A stretch of DNA of 64,000 nt from SMWN01 sp965261165 (GCA_965261165.1 OZ253445.1:1240001-1304000); one strand, 5' to 3'. Counted from the stretch's first letter, positions 8,598 to 17,212 are shown. Notes: generated by a model from the sequence alone, not told the origin. Numbers and translations are program-made.

Positions 8598-9179
8598 ATG
8601 CTATTGATGATTGACAACTACGATTCTTTTACCTACAACTTGGTTCAATATTTTGGTGAACTGGGCGAAGAGATACTTGTCTATCGCAATGACAAAATTA
8701 ATATTGCTGAGATTGAAGCACTGTCCCCTGAGCGCATCGTTATTTCACCTGGACCATGCACACCCAATGAAGCAGGCATCTCACTTGATTTGATTAAACA
8801 TTTCAAAGGTAAGTTGCCATTGCTCGGTGTGTGTCTTGGCCACCAGAGTATCGGACATGCCTTTGGCGGAAGAATTGTTCGTGCGAAAAAAATTATGCAT
8901 GGAAAAACCTCTGAGGTTTACCATAGTAATAGTGATGTCTTTTTTGGTTTGGACAATCCATTCACCGCGACACGCTATCATTCATTAGTGATCGAACAGG
9001 AGACCTTGCCTGATTGTTTCGAAGTCACGGCTTGGACTCAAACAGAGGATAGTGAAATTGATGAAATCATGGGCGTGAGACATAAAAAATATGCCGCCTC
9101 AGGTGTACAGTTCCATCCGGAATCAATCCTGACTTCCTATGGGCACGAGCTTTTGAAAAATTTCCTAGAAATCTCATAA
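8598..9179 (+). CDS. trpG: Anthranilate synthase component II (glutamine amidotransferase)
   Basis: Glutaminase subunit supplying ammonia to TrpE. Class I amidotransferase, 193 aa, opening MLLMIDNYDSFTYNLVQYF, with oxyanion region SPGPCTPNEAG, nucleophile Cys in LLGVCLGHQ and the catalytic His-Glu in GVQFHPESI. In many gammaproteobacteria one TrpG-type subunit also serves PabB, so a dual role is possible. Fifty bases separate it from trpE. Confidence 0.96.
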   Translation: MLLMIDNYDSFTYNLVQYFGELGEEILVYRNDKINIAEIEALSPERIVISPGPCTPNEAGISLDLIKHFKGKLPLLGVCLGHQSIGHAFGGRIVRAKKIMHGKTSEVYHSNSDVFFGLDNPFTATRYHSLVIEQETLPDCFEVTAWTQTEDSEIDEIMGVRHKKYAASGVQFHPESILTSYGHELLKNFLEIS

Positions 9180-9214
9180 TACCAATCATTGATCAGTCAT
9201 CAAACTTTTAAATC

Positions 9215-10231
9215 ATGGATATTCAAAGCGCAATACAAACTGTCATTGATAAAAAGAATCTCAGTAATGATGAGATGCGAGATGTCATGCGGAATATTAT
9301 GACCGGTGAGTGTGCCGATGCGCAAATTGCAGGTTTTCTGGTTGGTCTGCGAAGTAAAGGTGAAACGGTCGACGAAATCACTGCTGCCACACGTGTAATG
9401 CGAGAACTTGCTAGTCAAGTCCATATCAATCAAGAAAATCTTATTGATACCTGTGGGACGGGTGGTGATGGACACAGTACCTTTAATATCTCTACCACAG
9501 CCGCTTTTGTCGTTTCCGCCGCAGGGGGCAATGTTGCAAAACATGGCAACCGTTCTGTTTCCAGTAAATCAGGCAGTGCCGATGTGCTCGAATCTGCTGG
9601 TATTAAACTTGAGCTTACCCCTGAACAGGTTGCACAATGCGTTGAGAAAGTTGGTATCGGTTTTATGTTTGCACCCATACATCATAGCGCTATGAAACAT
9701 GCTATAGGCCCTCGCCGTGAACTAGGCGTACGTACCTTATTTAATGTTCTGGGACCTTTGATTAATCCCGCCGGTGCAAAACGACAGGTGATGGGCGTAT
9801 TTAGTTATGACTGGTTAGAGACATTAGCGAATGTTCTAAAAAATCTCGGTAGTGAACAAGTAATGATTGTGTATTCAGAAGATGGTATGGATGAAATCAG
9901 TATTTCAGCGCCAACAAACATTGCTGAGTTAAAAGATGGTAAAATTAAAACTTATAAAATTGAACCTGAACAATTTGGAATACAACGTGCTGATATCAGT
10001 ACCCTGGTTGTTGAAAATGTTGAAGATAGCCTGAAAGTGCTGCATGCGGTGCTGGATAATCAAGCTAGTCCCGCTCAAGATATTGTTTTACTTAATGCAG
10101 GTGCTGCTATTTATACTGCGGGCATAGTCGATACTTTATCAGCGGGTGTTGATTCTGCAAGGCGTGTGATTGCAAATGGCTCTGCCAGATTTAGACTTGA
10201 TGAACTGGCAAAGGTCACACAATCTTTCTGA
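9215..10231 (+). CDS. trpD: Anthranilate phosphoribosyltransferase
   Basis: Transfers phosphoribose from PRPP to anthranilate. 338 aa, with the helical N-terminal domain (LSNDEMRDVMRNIM), the PRPP loop DTCGTGGDGHSTFNIST, the KHGNRSVSSKSGSADVLE glycine/serine loop, the HHSAMKHAIGPRRELGVRT anthranilate region and the metal-binding DGMDEIS. Separate from trpG rather than fused. It lies 35 bp downstream of trpG. Confidence 0.97.
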   Translation: MDIQSAIQTVIDKKNLSNDEMRDVMRNIMTGECADAQIAGFLVGLRSKGETVDEITAATRVMRELASQVHINQENLIDTCGTGGDGHSTFNISTTAAFVVSAAGGNVAKHGNRSVSSKSGSADVLESAGIKLELTPEQVAQCVEKVGIGFMFAPIHHSAMKHAIGPRRELGVRTLFNVLGPLINPAGAKRQVMGVFSYDWLETLANVLKNLGSEQVMIVYSEDGMDEISISAPTNIAELKDGKIKTYKIEPEQFGIQRADISTLVVENVEDSLKVLHAVLDNQASPAQDIVLLNAGAAIYTAGIVDTLSAGVDSARRVIANGSARFRLDELAKVTQSF

Positions 10232-10244
10232 AAAATTTATAACT

Positions 10245-11075
10245 ATGAAATATTCAAACATGACGCAAGCCAATAATCAGAATAGACTCAATATTTTAAA
10301 GAAAATTCTGGCACGTAAGTCTGAAGAAATCAGCAAACGCAAATTAAAAATGTCACTACAAGAAGCAAAAGATAGAATTAATGACTCCTCGCCCACTCGG
10401 GGCTTCAACATAGCGATTGAACAATCAATTAGCAAGGGTCGCGCAGCTGTCATTGCAGAGATCAAAAGGGCTTCACCAAGTAAAGGTATTATTTGTCAGA
10501 ACTTTGATCCTGAATCAATTGCACGATCCTATGAGAAAGCTGGTGCAAGCTGCCTATCAGTATTGACCGATGTCGATTTTTTTCAGGGTTCGGACAAGTA
10601 TATGCAGAGTGCACGAAATGCCTGCACAATACCTGTATTACGCAAGGACTTCATGATTGATCCGTACCAGATTTATGAATCCAGAGTTTTGGATGCTGAT
10701 TGTATTCTTATCATTGTCTCGGCTCTGTCTGATATGCAAATGCAGGAGCTGGTCGGGACGGCTCAGGAAATCGGATTGGATATTCTTGTTGAAGTACATA
10801 ATCGTGAAGAGCTTGAACGTGGCTTAATGTTACGTACGCCACTAATCGGTATCAATAATCGTAACTTACACACCTTTGAAACTGATCTTGAGACAACCAT
10901 CGGCTTATTGCCTGATGTTTTCCATGATCGGACAGTTATAACCGAAAGTGGTATTCATACCATTGAGGATATTAAAGCCATGCGTAAGCATGGTGTTGAT
11001 GGTTTTCTTGTCGGCGAAGCTTTTATGAGTACCGAAGATCCGGGCGGAAAACTACAAGAGTTGTTTCCCTTATAA
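10245..11075 (+). CDS. trpC: Indole-3-glycerol phosphate synthase
   Basis: Cyclises CdRP to indole-3-glycerol phosphate. TIM barrel with AVIAEIKRASPSKGII (catalytic Lys and Glu), SVLTDVDFFQGS, VLRKDFMIDPYQIYE, ILVEVHNREELE, IGINNRNLHTF, ITESGIHT and DGFLVGEAFM. The start is uncertain: ATG at 10245 (MKYSNM) or 10260 (MTQANN) both fit the family length of 265-275 aa. An earlier in-frame ATG inside trpD is unlikely. Stand-alone, not fused to trpF, which is not in the window. Confidence 0.95.
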   Translation: MKYSNMTQANNQNRLNILKKILARKSEEISKRKLKMSLQEAKDRINDSSPTRGFNIAIEQSISKGRAAVIAEIKRASPSKGIICQNFDPESIARSYEKAGASCLSVLTDVDFFQGSDKYMQSARNACTIPVLRKDFMIDPYQIYESRVLDADCILIIVSALSDMQMQELVGTAQEIGLDILVEVHNREELERGLMLRTPLIGINNRNLHTFETDLETTIGLLPDVFHDRTVITESGIHTIEDIKAMRKHGVDGFLVGEAFMSTEDPGGKLQELFPL

Positions 11076-11118
11076 TTCAAGTTGCACTTAAATACCTACT
11101 TTTTTACGGAGAGAAATC

Positions 11119-12057
11119 ATGAAAAAGATTATTTATCACTTATTAATATTGGTCAGCGCCTTCCTTAGCGCATGTTCAGATGAAGCACCTCAATCCAGCG
11201 CAGAAGATTCTTCACTGCCAGTAACAACAACTAACATTACAACAGAGCAAAATAGTTCCAAACTTAAACTCGTCTGGGAGACGCAAGGCTTTAATAATCC
11301 AGAATCTGTTATCTATGATCCATTGAATGAGATTTTATTCGTTTCCAATGTAAACGGTTCACCTGTTGAAAAAGATAGTAATGGCTATATCTCCAAAGTA
11401 TTACTTGATGGCACAGTACTAAACAGGCAATGGATTGTCGGTTTAAATGCACCCAAAGGATTGGCAATTTATAAAGGCACACTTTATGTCTCAGATATCG
11501 ATACACTAGTCGCGATTGATATTGCCTCCGGCACCATTAGCAATAGTTTCCAGGTAGATGATGCTAAATTTTTGAATGATGTCGCTACAAGCAAAGATGG
11601 AAATGTTTTTGTCTCAGATATGTTTCTTAACCGTATTCACTATCTACATAACGACCAATTTAACATTTGGCTGGAATCTCCTGAGCTTGAAAACCCAAAT
11701 GGCCTACACGTTGAAGGAGATAACCTAATTCTTGGTGCCTGGGGCGTCATGAAAGAAGGTTTCGCAACGGAAATCCCAGGGCATTTAAAATCTATATCCA
11801 TGAAAGATAAATCCATTGTTAGTCTCGGCGGCAACCCTATTGGTAACCTGGATGGTGTAGAAAGTGACGGCAATAATGGCTATTACGTAACCGACTGGAT
11901 GAATGGCAAACTCTACCAGATTAACAAGACAGGAGAGGCAAGACTACTGCTGACATTGAAACAAGGCATGGCTGATCATGAAGTTATTCTGGAGAAAAAT
12001 CTGATTCTTCTGCCCATGATGAAAAACGACAAGGTTCTTGCTTACAAAATAAAATGA
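11119..12057 (+). CDS. Lipoprotein with SMP-30/NHL-like beta-propeller
   Basis: 312-aa predicted lipoprotein. The signal peptide ends in the lipobox LSAC (Cys19), followed by a Ser/Thr-rich linker. The rest shows repeated propeller-like blades (NPESVIYDPLNEILFVSN, GLNAPKGLAIYKGTLYVSD, FLNDVATSKDGNVFVSD, NLDGVESDGNNGYYVTDW), resembling the SMP-30/gluconolactonase group. Substrate and role are unknown. A good ribosome site, GGAGAG, precedes the ATG. It follows trpC by 43 bp but its function does not suggest a tryptophan link. Confidence 0.8.
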   Translation: MKKIIYHLLILVSAFLSACSDEAPQSSAEDSSLPVTTTNITTEQNSSKLKLVWETQGFNNPESVIYDPLNEILFVSNVNGSPVEKDSNGYISKVLLDGTVLNRQWIVGLNAPKGLAIYKGTLYVSDIDTLVAIDIASGTISNSFQVDDAKFLNDVATSKDGNVFVSDMFLNRIHYLHNDQFNIWLESPELENPNGLHVEGDNLILGAWGVMKEGFATEIPGHLKSISMKDKSIVSLGGNPIGNLDGVESDGNNGYYVTDWMNGKLYQINKTGEARLLLTLKQGMADHEVILEKNLILLPMMKNDKVLAYKIK

Positions 12058-12066
12058 CGTGCAGCC

Positions 12067-12276
12067 TCACCGATTGCAGTCATCCATAAACTGGGGCAAA
12101 AAGGCGTTGGCTTGCTCAATAGAGTTGATGTTCTGTAAGCGCATCTCTTTAACCCGTCGGTCTTGCAGGGTTTTATTGGCACATTCTACTCGCCCTTTTG
12201 CCTGTAGCTGGATATCCAAGGTCTTGAGTGCGCGGGTAAATTGGGTTAATTCGCTCTCTAAATTGTCCGGATGATA
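12067..12276 (-). pseudogene. C-terminal remnant of an integrase-type (ISNCY-like) transposase
   Basis: Minus-strand frame reading HPDNLESELTQFTRALKTLD, then QAKGRVECANKTLQDR, VKEMRLQNINSIEQANAFLP and QFMDDCNR before a TGA. The string QAKGRVExANxTLQDRxVKEMRL is the familiar end of the rve core of ISNCY-type transposases, as I recall it. A stop lies just upstream in frame, and the C-terminal domain beyond FLPQFMDDYNR is missing. Several residues normally present before QAKGRVE appear deleted. Clearly dead. Confidence 0.75.
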
Positions 12277-12465
12277 CTAGAGACGTGCGAAACATGGGTG
12301 TGCAGCGGTGTTGATATAATCAACATCTGTTTGATTTTAGGATTTTGAAAGGGCAGCGATTAGGGGCGCAGTGAAGTCAACTCTACCTGGGGTCGGATGG
12401 CGTGGGGTTGCATGATGGATGGCATGCTACTCCTCGCGGGAAACAACAGCGCGGCGATAGGACAA
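12277..12465. other. Non-coding, likely mobile-element debris
   Basis: Contains the small palindrome GTTGATATAATCAAC near 12311 and a minus-strand GAGGAG-spaced ATG with a 21-codon frame that stops. The base composition is richer in GC than the surroundings, in keeping with imported DNA. No identifiable gene. Confidence 0.4.
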
Positions 12466-12690
12466 TCATGGTGGTGTGCCATCATAGTAATCCAGAAATA
12501 ACCCGCCAGCACATAGCAGATGGGCAATGCGATCAAGGTCGCTTAAGTCTGCATTAGCAACGATCTCTCTGACCTTTGCCCGCTGCGTTTTGGCTTTGGC
12601 GTAGGCGGTTTGCTTATGCGCCGCTAGGACTTGAGCCAGTCCCAGCGTAGCCTGATGTAAATAGTTATAGGTATGGATAGTTGCCGCCAT
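12466..12690 (-). CDS. Hypothetical 74-aa protein in transposon debris
   Basis: Frame MAATIHTYNYLHQATLGLAQ onward, rich in Ala with helical character (AKAKTQRAKVREIV, LSDLDRIAHLLCAGG). I do not recognise a family. Codon and base use are more GC-rich than neighbouring chromosomal genes, and it lies beside a transposase remnant, so it may be a passenger or fragment of a mobile element. About 280 bp of leader with no visible gene separates it from cspA. Confidence 0.4.
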   Translation of the reverse strand: MAATIHTYNYLHQATLGLAQVLAAHKQTAYAKAKTQRAKVREIVANADLSDLDRIAHLLCAGGLFLDYYDGTPP

Positions 12691-12974
12691 AGATAATTAC
12701 CCCTTGGGGTGGGGGGTTATTAATAAATGCCACTGTGTGCGCATGAGAAAGAACCTTGTGCAAATCGGATGCGAGGATGTTTCATGTGATGAAGTGCCAG
12801 TTTAAATTTCGCAAAGTGCGTTACCGAGCGTATATTGTTTTTCTTGCTAAAAAACGGCTACACTATGCTTTGCTACATTCTATACTGGTTTTTGTCAGAA
12901 ATACTTTTCAAGTCTTTACCTGTTAAATACCTCGTAAGGTTTGTATCACTTCCTAATTTAATGAGGTAATTATT

Positions 12975-13175
12975 ATGGCAACAGGAACCGTTAAGTGGTT
13001 TAACGAATCCAAAGGCTTCGGCTTTATCGCACCTGAAGATGGCAGCAAAGACGTATTTGTTCATTTCTCAGCTATCGCAAGCGAGGGTTTTCGTACATTA
13101 ACTGAAGGCCAACAGGTCACTTTCGAGGTTGAAGAAGGGCCAAAAGGCCCGCAGGCACAAAACGTAACAATCTGA
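12975..13175 (+). CDS. cspA: Cold-shock domain protein
   Basis: 66-aa single-strand nucleic-acid-binding protein. It carries RNP1 KGFGFI (residues about 13-18) and RNP2 VFVHF (about 28-32) of the CspA family, and GTVKWFN at the start. RNA chaperone or anti-terminator role is family knowledge. The more than 200 bases of non-coding leader may form the long 5' UTR typical of cold-regulated csp genes, but I see no decisive cold-box. Which paralogue (cspA, C, D or E) cannot be told. Confidence 0.95.
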   Translation: MATGTVKWFNESKGFGFIAPEDGSKDVFVHFSAIASEGFRTLTEGQQVTFEVEEGPKGPQAQNVTI

Positions 13176-13201
13176 AAATCTGCTAGTTTAATGTTTTGAG
13201 T

Positions 13202-13234
13202 AAATCCTGCGGTTTCGCGGGATTTTCTTCTTGT
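13202..13234 (+). terminator. Rho-independent terminator after cspA
   Basis: ATCCTGCG and CGCGGGAT form an 8-bp stem (one G-T pair) with a GTTT loop, followed by TTTCTTCTTG, 30 bp after the cspA stop. Confidence 0.8.
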
Positions 13235-13271
13235 AACGTAAGGGCTATAACGTAATAACAGGAGCTTCAAA

Positions 13272-13538
13272 GTGAAAAAACTATTTGTTGGCAGTTTGCC
13301 ACCCAGTACTACAGAAGATTCTTTGCAGGCTTTATTTTCAGAGTTCGGCACGGTGCGTTCTATGAATCTTGTAAAAGACTTATTTTCAGGCAATTGCAAA
13401 GGATTCGCTTTTCTGGAAATGGAAGGCCACGAAGCACGCGCTGCTATTGCTGGTTTGGATGGCAAGTCGTTTGAAGGCAATTTCCTGAAGGTCAAGTTCG
13501 AAGAGCCACGTAAAGGTCAGAAAGGTAGACGCCGCTAA
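13272..13538 (+). CDS. RRM-type RNA-binding protein
   Basis: 88-aa single RNA-recognition motif protein of the bacterial type. RNP2 is LFVGSL (residues 4-9) and RNP1 is KGFAFLEM (about 43-50), with a basic C-terminal tail KGQKGRRR. GTG start chosen because GGAG lies seven bases upstream. Target RNAs are unknown. Its position between cspA and the RhlE helicase suggests a cold or RNA-remodelling cluster, which is inference. Confidence 0.88.
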   Translation: MKKLFVGSLPPSTTEDSLQALFSEFGTVRSMNLVKDLFSGNCKGFAFLEMEGHEARAAIAGLDGKSFEGNFLKVKFEEPRKGQKGRRR

Positions 13539-13683
13539 GTTCCGAATTTATAGTTAATCAAGTTCGTAGTTAATGTATAAACGGAATGGGGGGTCGGTTG
13601 TATTTCAGCTCATAAATTTTTCCCTGATTCTCTCTGATGCTTACGTTGTTTTTATGTTCGTATAATTTAACAAGTTATTTATT

Positions 13684-15021
13684 TTAAACCGTTGCAGTTG
13701 ACCTTGTGTGTTGTTTTCGGTGTCCGGATTTATTACTCTTTTTGCCTGAACTGTTTAAACCAGCGTTATCCGATTCGCGATTTCTACTGTGTGTTTTTTG
13801 TTCACTAGAGCCTTTGCGCTGACCGTATTTATTTCTTGCTTGTTTTGACCTACGCTTTTTGAGGGGTGTCGATTCAATAGGGATAACATGTCCCGGCTCG
13901 AAATTTTCAATTTCTTCACGTTCGATTTTTCTTTTGATGAGTCGCTCGATGTCTCGCAGCTGTTTTGCTTCATCAGCACTGACTAAAGAGATGGCATGCC
14001 CATTAGCACCTGCACGACCAGTGCGACCAATGCGATGAACATAGTCTTCAGGAATATTTGGCAAATCGAAATTAACAACGTGTGAAAGTTGGTCAATGTC
14101 TATACCTCTGGCAGCAATATCGGTTGCTACCAACACCTGAATTTTGTCTTGTTTAAAATCGGCTAACGCCTTGGTACGTTGAGATTGACTCTTGTTGCCG
14201 TGTATCGCTGCAGCATGGATGTTATCGTGTAATAACTTTTTCACCAGTTTGTTTGCACCATGTTTGGTTCGATTAAAAACCAATACCTGATGCCAGTTTT
14301 CTGTGCGTATCAAATGGCTGAGTAGCTCTGTCTTACGCGCCTTATCTATCGGATGGACCTTTTGGATGATGGCTTCAATCGTAGAATTGCGTGGAGCAAC
14401 ATCAATTTCGACAGGGTTGTTAATAATACCTTTGGCGAGTCTTCGTATCTCATTAGAGAAGGTAGCGGAAAACATCAAGTTCTGCCGCTGTTTAGGTAGC
14501 AACGCCATAATCTTTTTAATGTCGTGTATAAAACCCATATCCAGCATACGATCAGCTTCGTCTAGCACCAGGATTTCAATATCATTAAAACGGATAGCGT
14601 TTTGCTGATGCAGATCAAGTAGCCGCCCTGGTGTTGCAACTAAGACATCAACGCCTCTACGTAGCTGCATCATTTGCGGGTTAATCTTTACGCCGCCGAA
14701 AACAACAGATGAACGTAATTGTATGTGTTTGCCATAGGTAAACACGCTGTCTTGAACCTGTGCTGCGAGTTCTCGTGTAGGTGTTAATACCAGTGCGCGG
14801 ACGCGGTTATTCTTTACTGGCGGCTTATGGCTTAGCAGTTGTAATAAAGGCAGGGTAAAGCCAGCAGTTTTGCCGGTGCCGGTTTGCGCTGCACCCATTA
14901 CATCCTTGCCTGCTAATATAGCGGGGATGACCTTTGCCTGAATTGGTGTTGGGTTTATATAACCAGCGTCACGCAATGCGCGTAACAGTTCTTCGGATAA
15001 GCCGAGTGTTTCAAATGTCAT
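13684..15021 (-). CDS. rhlE: DEAD-box RNA helicase RhlE
   Basis: ATP-dependent RNA helicase acting in ribosome assembly and RNA turnover. 445 aa with Q motif (GLSEELLRALRDAGYINPTPIQ), AQTGTGKT Walker A, PTRELAAQ, TPGRLLD, DEAD box, SAT, and C-terminal ARGIDI and HRIGRTGRAG. The tail after about residue 370 is basic and low-complexity (KKRRSKQARNK, SGKKSNKSGHRKQ), normal for RhlE. Transcribed toward the RRM gene. Confidence 0.94.
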   Translation of the reverse strand: MTFETLGLSEELLRALRDAGYINPTPIQAKVIPAILAGKDVMGAAQTGTGKTAGFTLPLLQLLSHKPPVKNNRVRALVLTPTRELAAQVQDSVFTYGKHIQLRSSVVFGGVKINPQMMQLRRGVDVLVATPGRLLDLHQQNAIRFNDIEILVLDEADRMLDMGFIHDIKKIMALLPKQRQNLMFSATFSNEIRRLAKGIINNPVEIDVAPRNSTIEAIIQKVHPIDKARKTELLSHLIRTENWHQVLVFNRTKHGANKLVKKLLHDNIHAAAIHGNKSQSQRTKALADFKQDKIQVLVATDIAARGIDIDQLSHVVNFDLPNIPEDYVHRIGRTGRAGANGHAISLVSADEAKQLRDIERLIKRKIEREEIENFEPGHVIPIESTPLKKRRSKQARNKYGQRKGSSEQKTHSRNRESDNAGLNSSGKKSNKSGHRKQHTRSTATV

Positions 15022-15141
15022 TCTATTTTATTATAAATCCATATTTATGATCGTTAATGTGATTTTTGGTATCGGCCAAAATGTTTGGAGTGGCTTAAAC
15101 GACTTTTGCGCATACTGCTTATGATAACCTATTTTTTTGAG

Positions 15142-15161
15142 CTATCTGGGACAGCCTCTAA
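15142..15161. repeat. Solo terminus resembling the IS1595-type inverted repeat
   Basis: CTATCTGGGACAGCCTCTAA resembles the right inverted repeat of the intact element at 48055-48783 (TTATCTAGGACAGCCCCTAA) at 17 of 20 positions. No transposase lies near it, so at most it is a relic terminus. Confidence 0.4.
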
Positions 15162-15178
15162 TTTATAAGCCAGTAGTT

Positions 15179-15637
15179 TTATAACCAGTAGCGCCCGGCA
15201 GTTGCAATTATAATGATCAATAAACCGAGTATTAAATTAGTTTTAATCAACATACGAATTTGATTGAGTTTTACTCTGCCAGTTTCCCAGTCACTTTCGA
15301 TAATAGCATATTGCAAACGGCGCAATGCGCCGAAGTAGACATGCATAAATAACAACATCATGAAGACGCCAAGTCCAAGCATGATATATATATGGAGTCC
15401 CATATTTGCCATGCCGTCTGGCCTATCGAATATCATCCACAACCCCGAACCAAGCAATACAATGATTGATAGCCATACCCAGGAAAAAAAGCGTTTAAAT
15501 ACACTTGACCATAGTGCCAGTCGAATGGGTGGTTCAAGTAAATTTTCGACAGCTGGCCGTAATACCATGTAGGCGAAGAACATGCCCCCGACCCAGATGA
15601 CGACAGAAAGAAGATGTAAGGTAATTGCCAATGCCAT
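15179..15637 (-). CDS. CopD-family inner-membrane protein
   Basis: About 152-aa integral membrane protein with four predicted helices (MALAITLHLLSVVIWVGGMFF, WVWLSIIVLLGSGLWMI, HIYIMLGLGVFMMLLFMHVYFG, TNLILGLLIIIIATAGRYW). Conserved His residues at the first and third helices match the CopD/YkoY-like group, which includes putative copper or haem-handling proteins. ATG at 15637 is preferred over 15655 because GGAG lies eight bases before it. No copper genes adjoin, so function is open. Confidence 0.75.
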   Translation of the reverse strand: MALAITLHLLSVVIWVGGMFFAYMVLRPAVENLLEPPIRLALWSSVFKRFFSWVWLSIIVLLGSGLWMIFDRPDGMANMGLHIYIMLGLGVFMMLLFMHVYFGALRRLQYAIIESDWETGRVKLNQIRMLIKTNLILGLLIIIIATAGRYWL

Positions 15638-15747
15638 TTTTAACTCCGGGTTCATTTAACACTAATCCATCATATCTGATGAGATACAGATGTGCGATAG
15701 AACTATTTTAGTCTTTCTGTTGCCCTTGTTTCCTTTTTCTAGCAATA

Positions 15748-16152
15748 TTGGTCATTATTATTAACACAGAGAATCGTAACTTGCCAGATAAAGAAAAAAG
15801 CCTAGAACAAGCCCGTTTGCTTTCTGAGGAAGGCAAGAACGATGAGGCACGGATGCGCTTGCTTGAATTATTAAAAGAAGATCCAAATAATCATGTGGTG
15901 CTATTGATGCTGGGCGGCTCTTATTTTATTGATGAAAAATATTCAGAAGCCGAAATAGTTTTTGAAAGGTTAATTTTGATGGAGACGAACGAAGGAAAAT
16001 TCTCAATCGCATTGTTTAATACGCTATGGAAATCAGGCCGAACAGAAGAAGCTCTTAAGGAAATAAGACGTTTCTTATCGACTGCCGATTCCGTGAGAGA
16101 GAATAGAGACGTTCGGTCAATGTATGGAGATCATAAACTCTATCGCAGATGA
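15748..16152 (+). CDS. Tetratricopeptide-repeat protein
   Basis: About 134-aa soluble protein with TPR-like helical pairs (LEQARLLSEEGKNDEARMRLLEL, HVVLLMLGGSYFIDEKYSEAEIVFERLI, SIALFNTLWKSGRTEEALKEIRRFL). No ATG lies near the N-terminus. The TTG at 15748 or the TTG at 15781 (LPDKEKS) are the candidate starts and neither has a strong ribosome site. Partner and role unknown. Thirty bases precede the TerB-like gene. Confidence 0.7.
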   Translation: MVIIINTENRNLPDKEKSLEQARLLSEEGKNDEARMRLLELLKEDPNNHVVLLMLGGSYFIDEKYSEAEIVFERLILMETNEGKFSIALFNTLWKSGRTEEALKEIRRFLSTADSVRENRDVRSMYGDHKLYRR

Positions 16153-16182
16153 TATTGATCAGGATCATCAACAGGAATTGAT

Positions 16183-16644
16183 ATGTTAAGCACGATTAAG
16201 AATTTTTTTGAGCAAAACATTTTGCCAGAAGCAAACGGCGACCCTGAGCATGAACTGAAATTGGCGACGGCAGCCTTACTGATCGAAATGATGTATCAGG
16301 ATGATCAGGTTCACGACAAAGAAATCGATGCAGCAAAAAATGCTTTAACAGAAAGATTCGAACTTACTGATGACGAATGCCACGCTTTATTTGAATTGGC
16401 CAAGGAAGAAGTCAAAGATGCGGTTGATTATTATCAGTTTACTCGATTGATTGCCAAGGAATTTACTCAGGCACAGAAGATCAAGGTTGTTGAGTTGCTC
16501 TGGTCTGTGGCTTATGCTGATTCGCATCTGGATTCAATGGAAGAGCATATGGTGAGAAAGATTGCCGATTTGATCTATGTTTCCCATAAAGATTTCATGA
16601 GGACCAAGCATGAGGTAGAGAGTGCTTTATTGAATAGGCATTAG
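16183..16644 (+). CDS. TerB-like family protein
   Basis: 153-aa all-helical protein. The stretch LKLATAALLIEMMYQDDQVHDKEIDA with later VELLWSVAYADSHLDSMEEHMVRKIADLIYV matches the TerB-like (COG4103) proteins, whose acidic repeats are thought to bind metal and act near membranes. It is not a tellurite-resistance operon: no other ter gene is present. Function in this family is not established. Confidence 0.82.
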   Translation: MLSTIKNFFEQNILPEANGDPEHELKLATAALLIEMMYQDDQVHDKEIDAAKNALTERFELTDDECHALFELAKEEVKDAVDYYQFTRLIAKEFTQAQKIKVVELLWSVAYADSHLDSMEEHMVRKIADLIYVSHKDFMRTKHEVESALLNRH

Positions 16645-16687
16645 TCTGAATAAAGGCGTGAATGCAACTTGCCAAGTGCAACTCAAT

Positions 16688-16797
16688 TATACGGCTTAAG
16701 ACGGGCTGACTCTAACCGAGTCAGTATTGATGAGCCTCCCGCTGCGATTAAAGATGCGGAGGGCACCACTCACTTAGGTGGTTGGAGAAACTGTATA
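16688..16797 (+). ncRNA. Candidate structured RNA, multi-branch fold
   Basis: TATAC (16688-16692) can pair with GTATA (16793-16797), enclosing three hairpins. These are CTGACTC/GAGTCAG with a TAACC loop (16706-16724), CCTCC-GC/GCGGAGG with one bulged C (16735-16762), and CCAC/GTGG (16766-16781). The segment lies between convergent genes and has no ORF. I do not recognise a known RNA family. It could also be a relic of a mobile element or a bidirectional termination region. Confidence 0.35.
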
Positions 16798-16827
16798 GCC
16801 ATTATCAGTTCACTAATTGCCAGTTAA

Positions 16828-17088
16828 CTATTTTTCTGAATGTTGTGCAGATTGTTCAAGAATGTCGATTTGCTTCTGCAAATCTTCAAGTCTTTCCCGA
16901 GTGCGTTGTAACAGGGATGATTGAATATCAAATTCTTCTCTTGAGACCAGATCCATTTTGCTGAATGCTGCACTTAACGCAGCTTTGAGTTGTTTTTCAA
17001 AATCAGTTTTCATCTGGATCATATCTTTTGGCATCGTTTTTATGAACTGACTTACCAGTGCTTCAACATAAGTCTGATTTGACATCAT
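16828..17088 (-). CDS. ubiK: Ubiquinone biosynthesis accessory factor UbiK (BMFP family)
   Basis: 86-aa protein matching YqiC/UbiK, which helps the soluble Ubi complex and can aid membrane fusion. The signature SKMDLVSREEFDIQSSLLQRTRERL followed by a coiled coil (EDLQKQIDILEQ) mirrors the E. coli protein. The N-terminal amphipathic helix precedes it. The start at MMSNQTYV is preferred because GGGGG lies just upstream; a TTG nine codons earlier is possible. Monocistronic here. Confidence 0.9.
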   Translation of the reverse strand: MMSNQTYVEALVSQFIKTMPKDMIQMKTDFEKQLKAALSAAFSKMDLVSREEFDIQSSLLQRTRERLEDLQKQIDILEQSAQHSEK

Positions 17089-17195
17089 TTTGCCCCCGTT
17101 TTGTTGTTCGCTCAATCATTTCATTCTAATCGACGAATAAATTCAATAAGTAACTCAGTCTAGTCTTTAATAGTGGTGCGCTGTACCCTTGGAAG

Positions 17196-17212
17196 CGCAC
17201 CATTATGGTGCG
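17196..17212. promoter_or_regulatory. NtrC-type enhancer dyad
   Basis: CGCACCATTATGGTGCG is a perfect palindrome with arms CGCACC/GGTGCG and a 5-base centre, fitting the NtrC pattern GCACC-N5-GGTGC. Its centre lies about 100 bp upstream of the start site implied by the sigma-54 element at 17278-17293. Confidence 0.75.

Noticed and set aside
10170..10244. Longer trpC starting inside trpD
   Set aside because: The extra 25 residues have no similarity to the family N-terminus and lie within the trpD coding end.
12873..13495. Minus-strand frames opposite cspA and the RRM gene
   Set aside because: Both plus-strand genes have clear domain signatures and ribosome sites; opposite frames are shadows.
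16183..16644. Tellurite-resistance system suggested by the TerB-like fold
   Set aside because: No terA, C, D, E or Z gene is nearby; only the domain family is shared.
16706..16792. Hammerhead-like motifs TTGATGAG and GAAAC in the structured intergenic RNA
   Set aside because: The core order and stem II placement do not fit a hammerhead ribozyme; extra hairpin lies between the two motifs and the C of CUGAUGA is missing.
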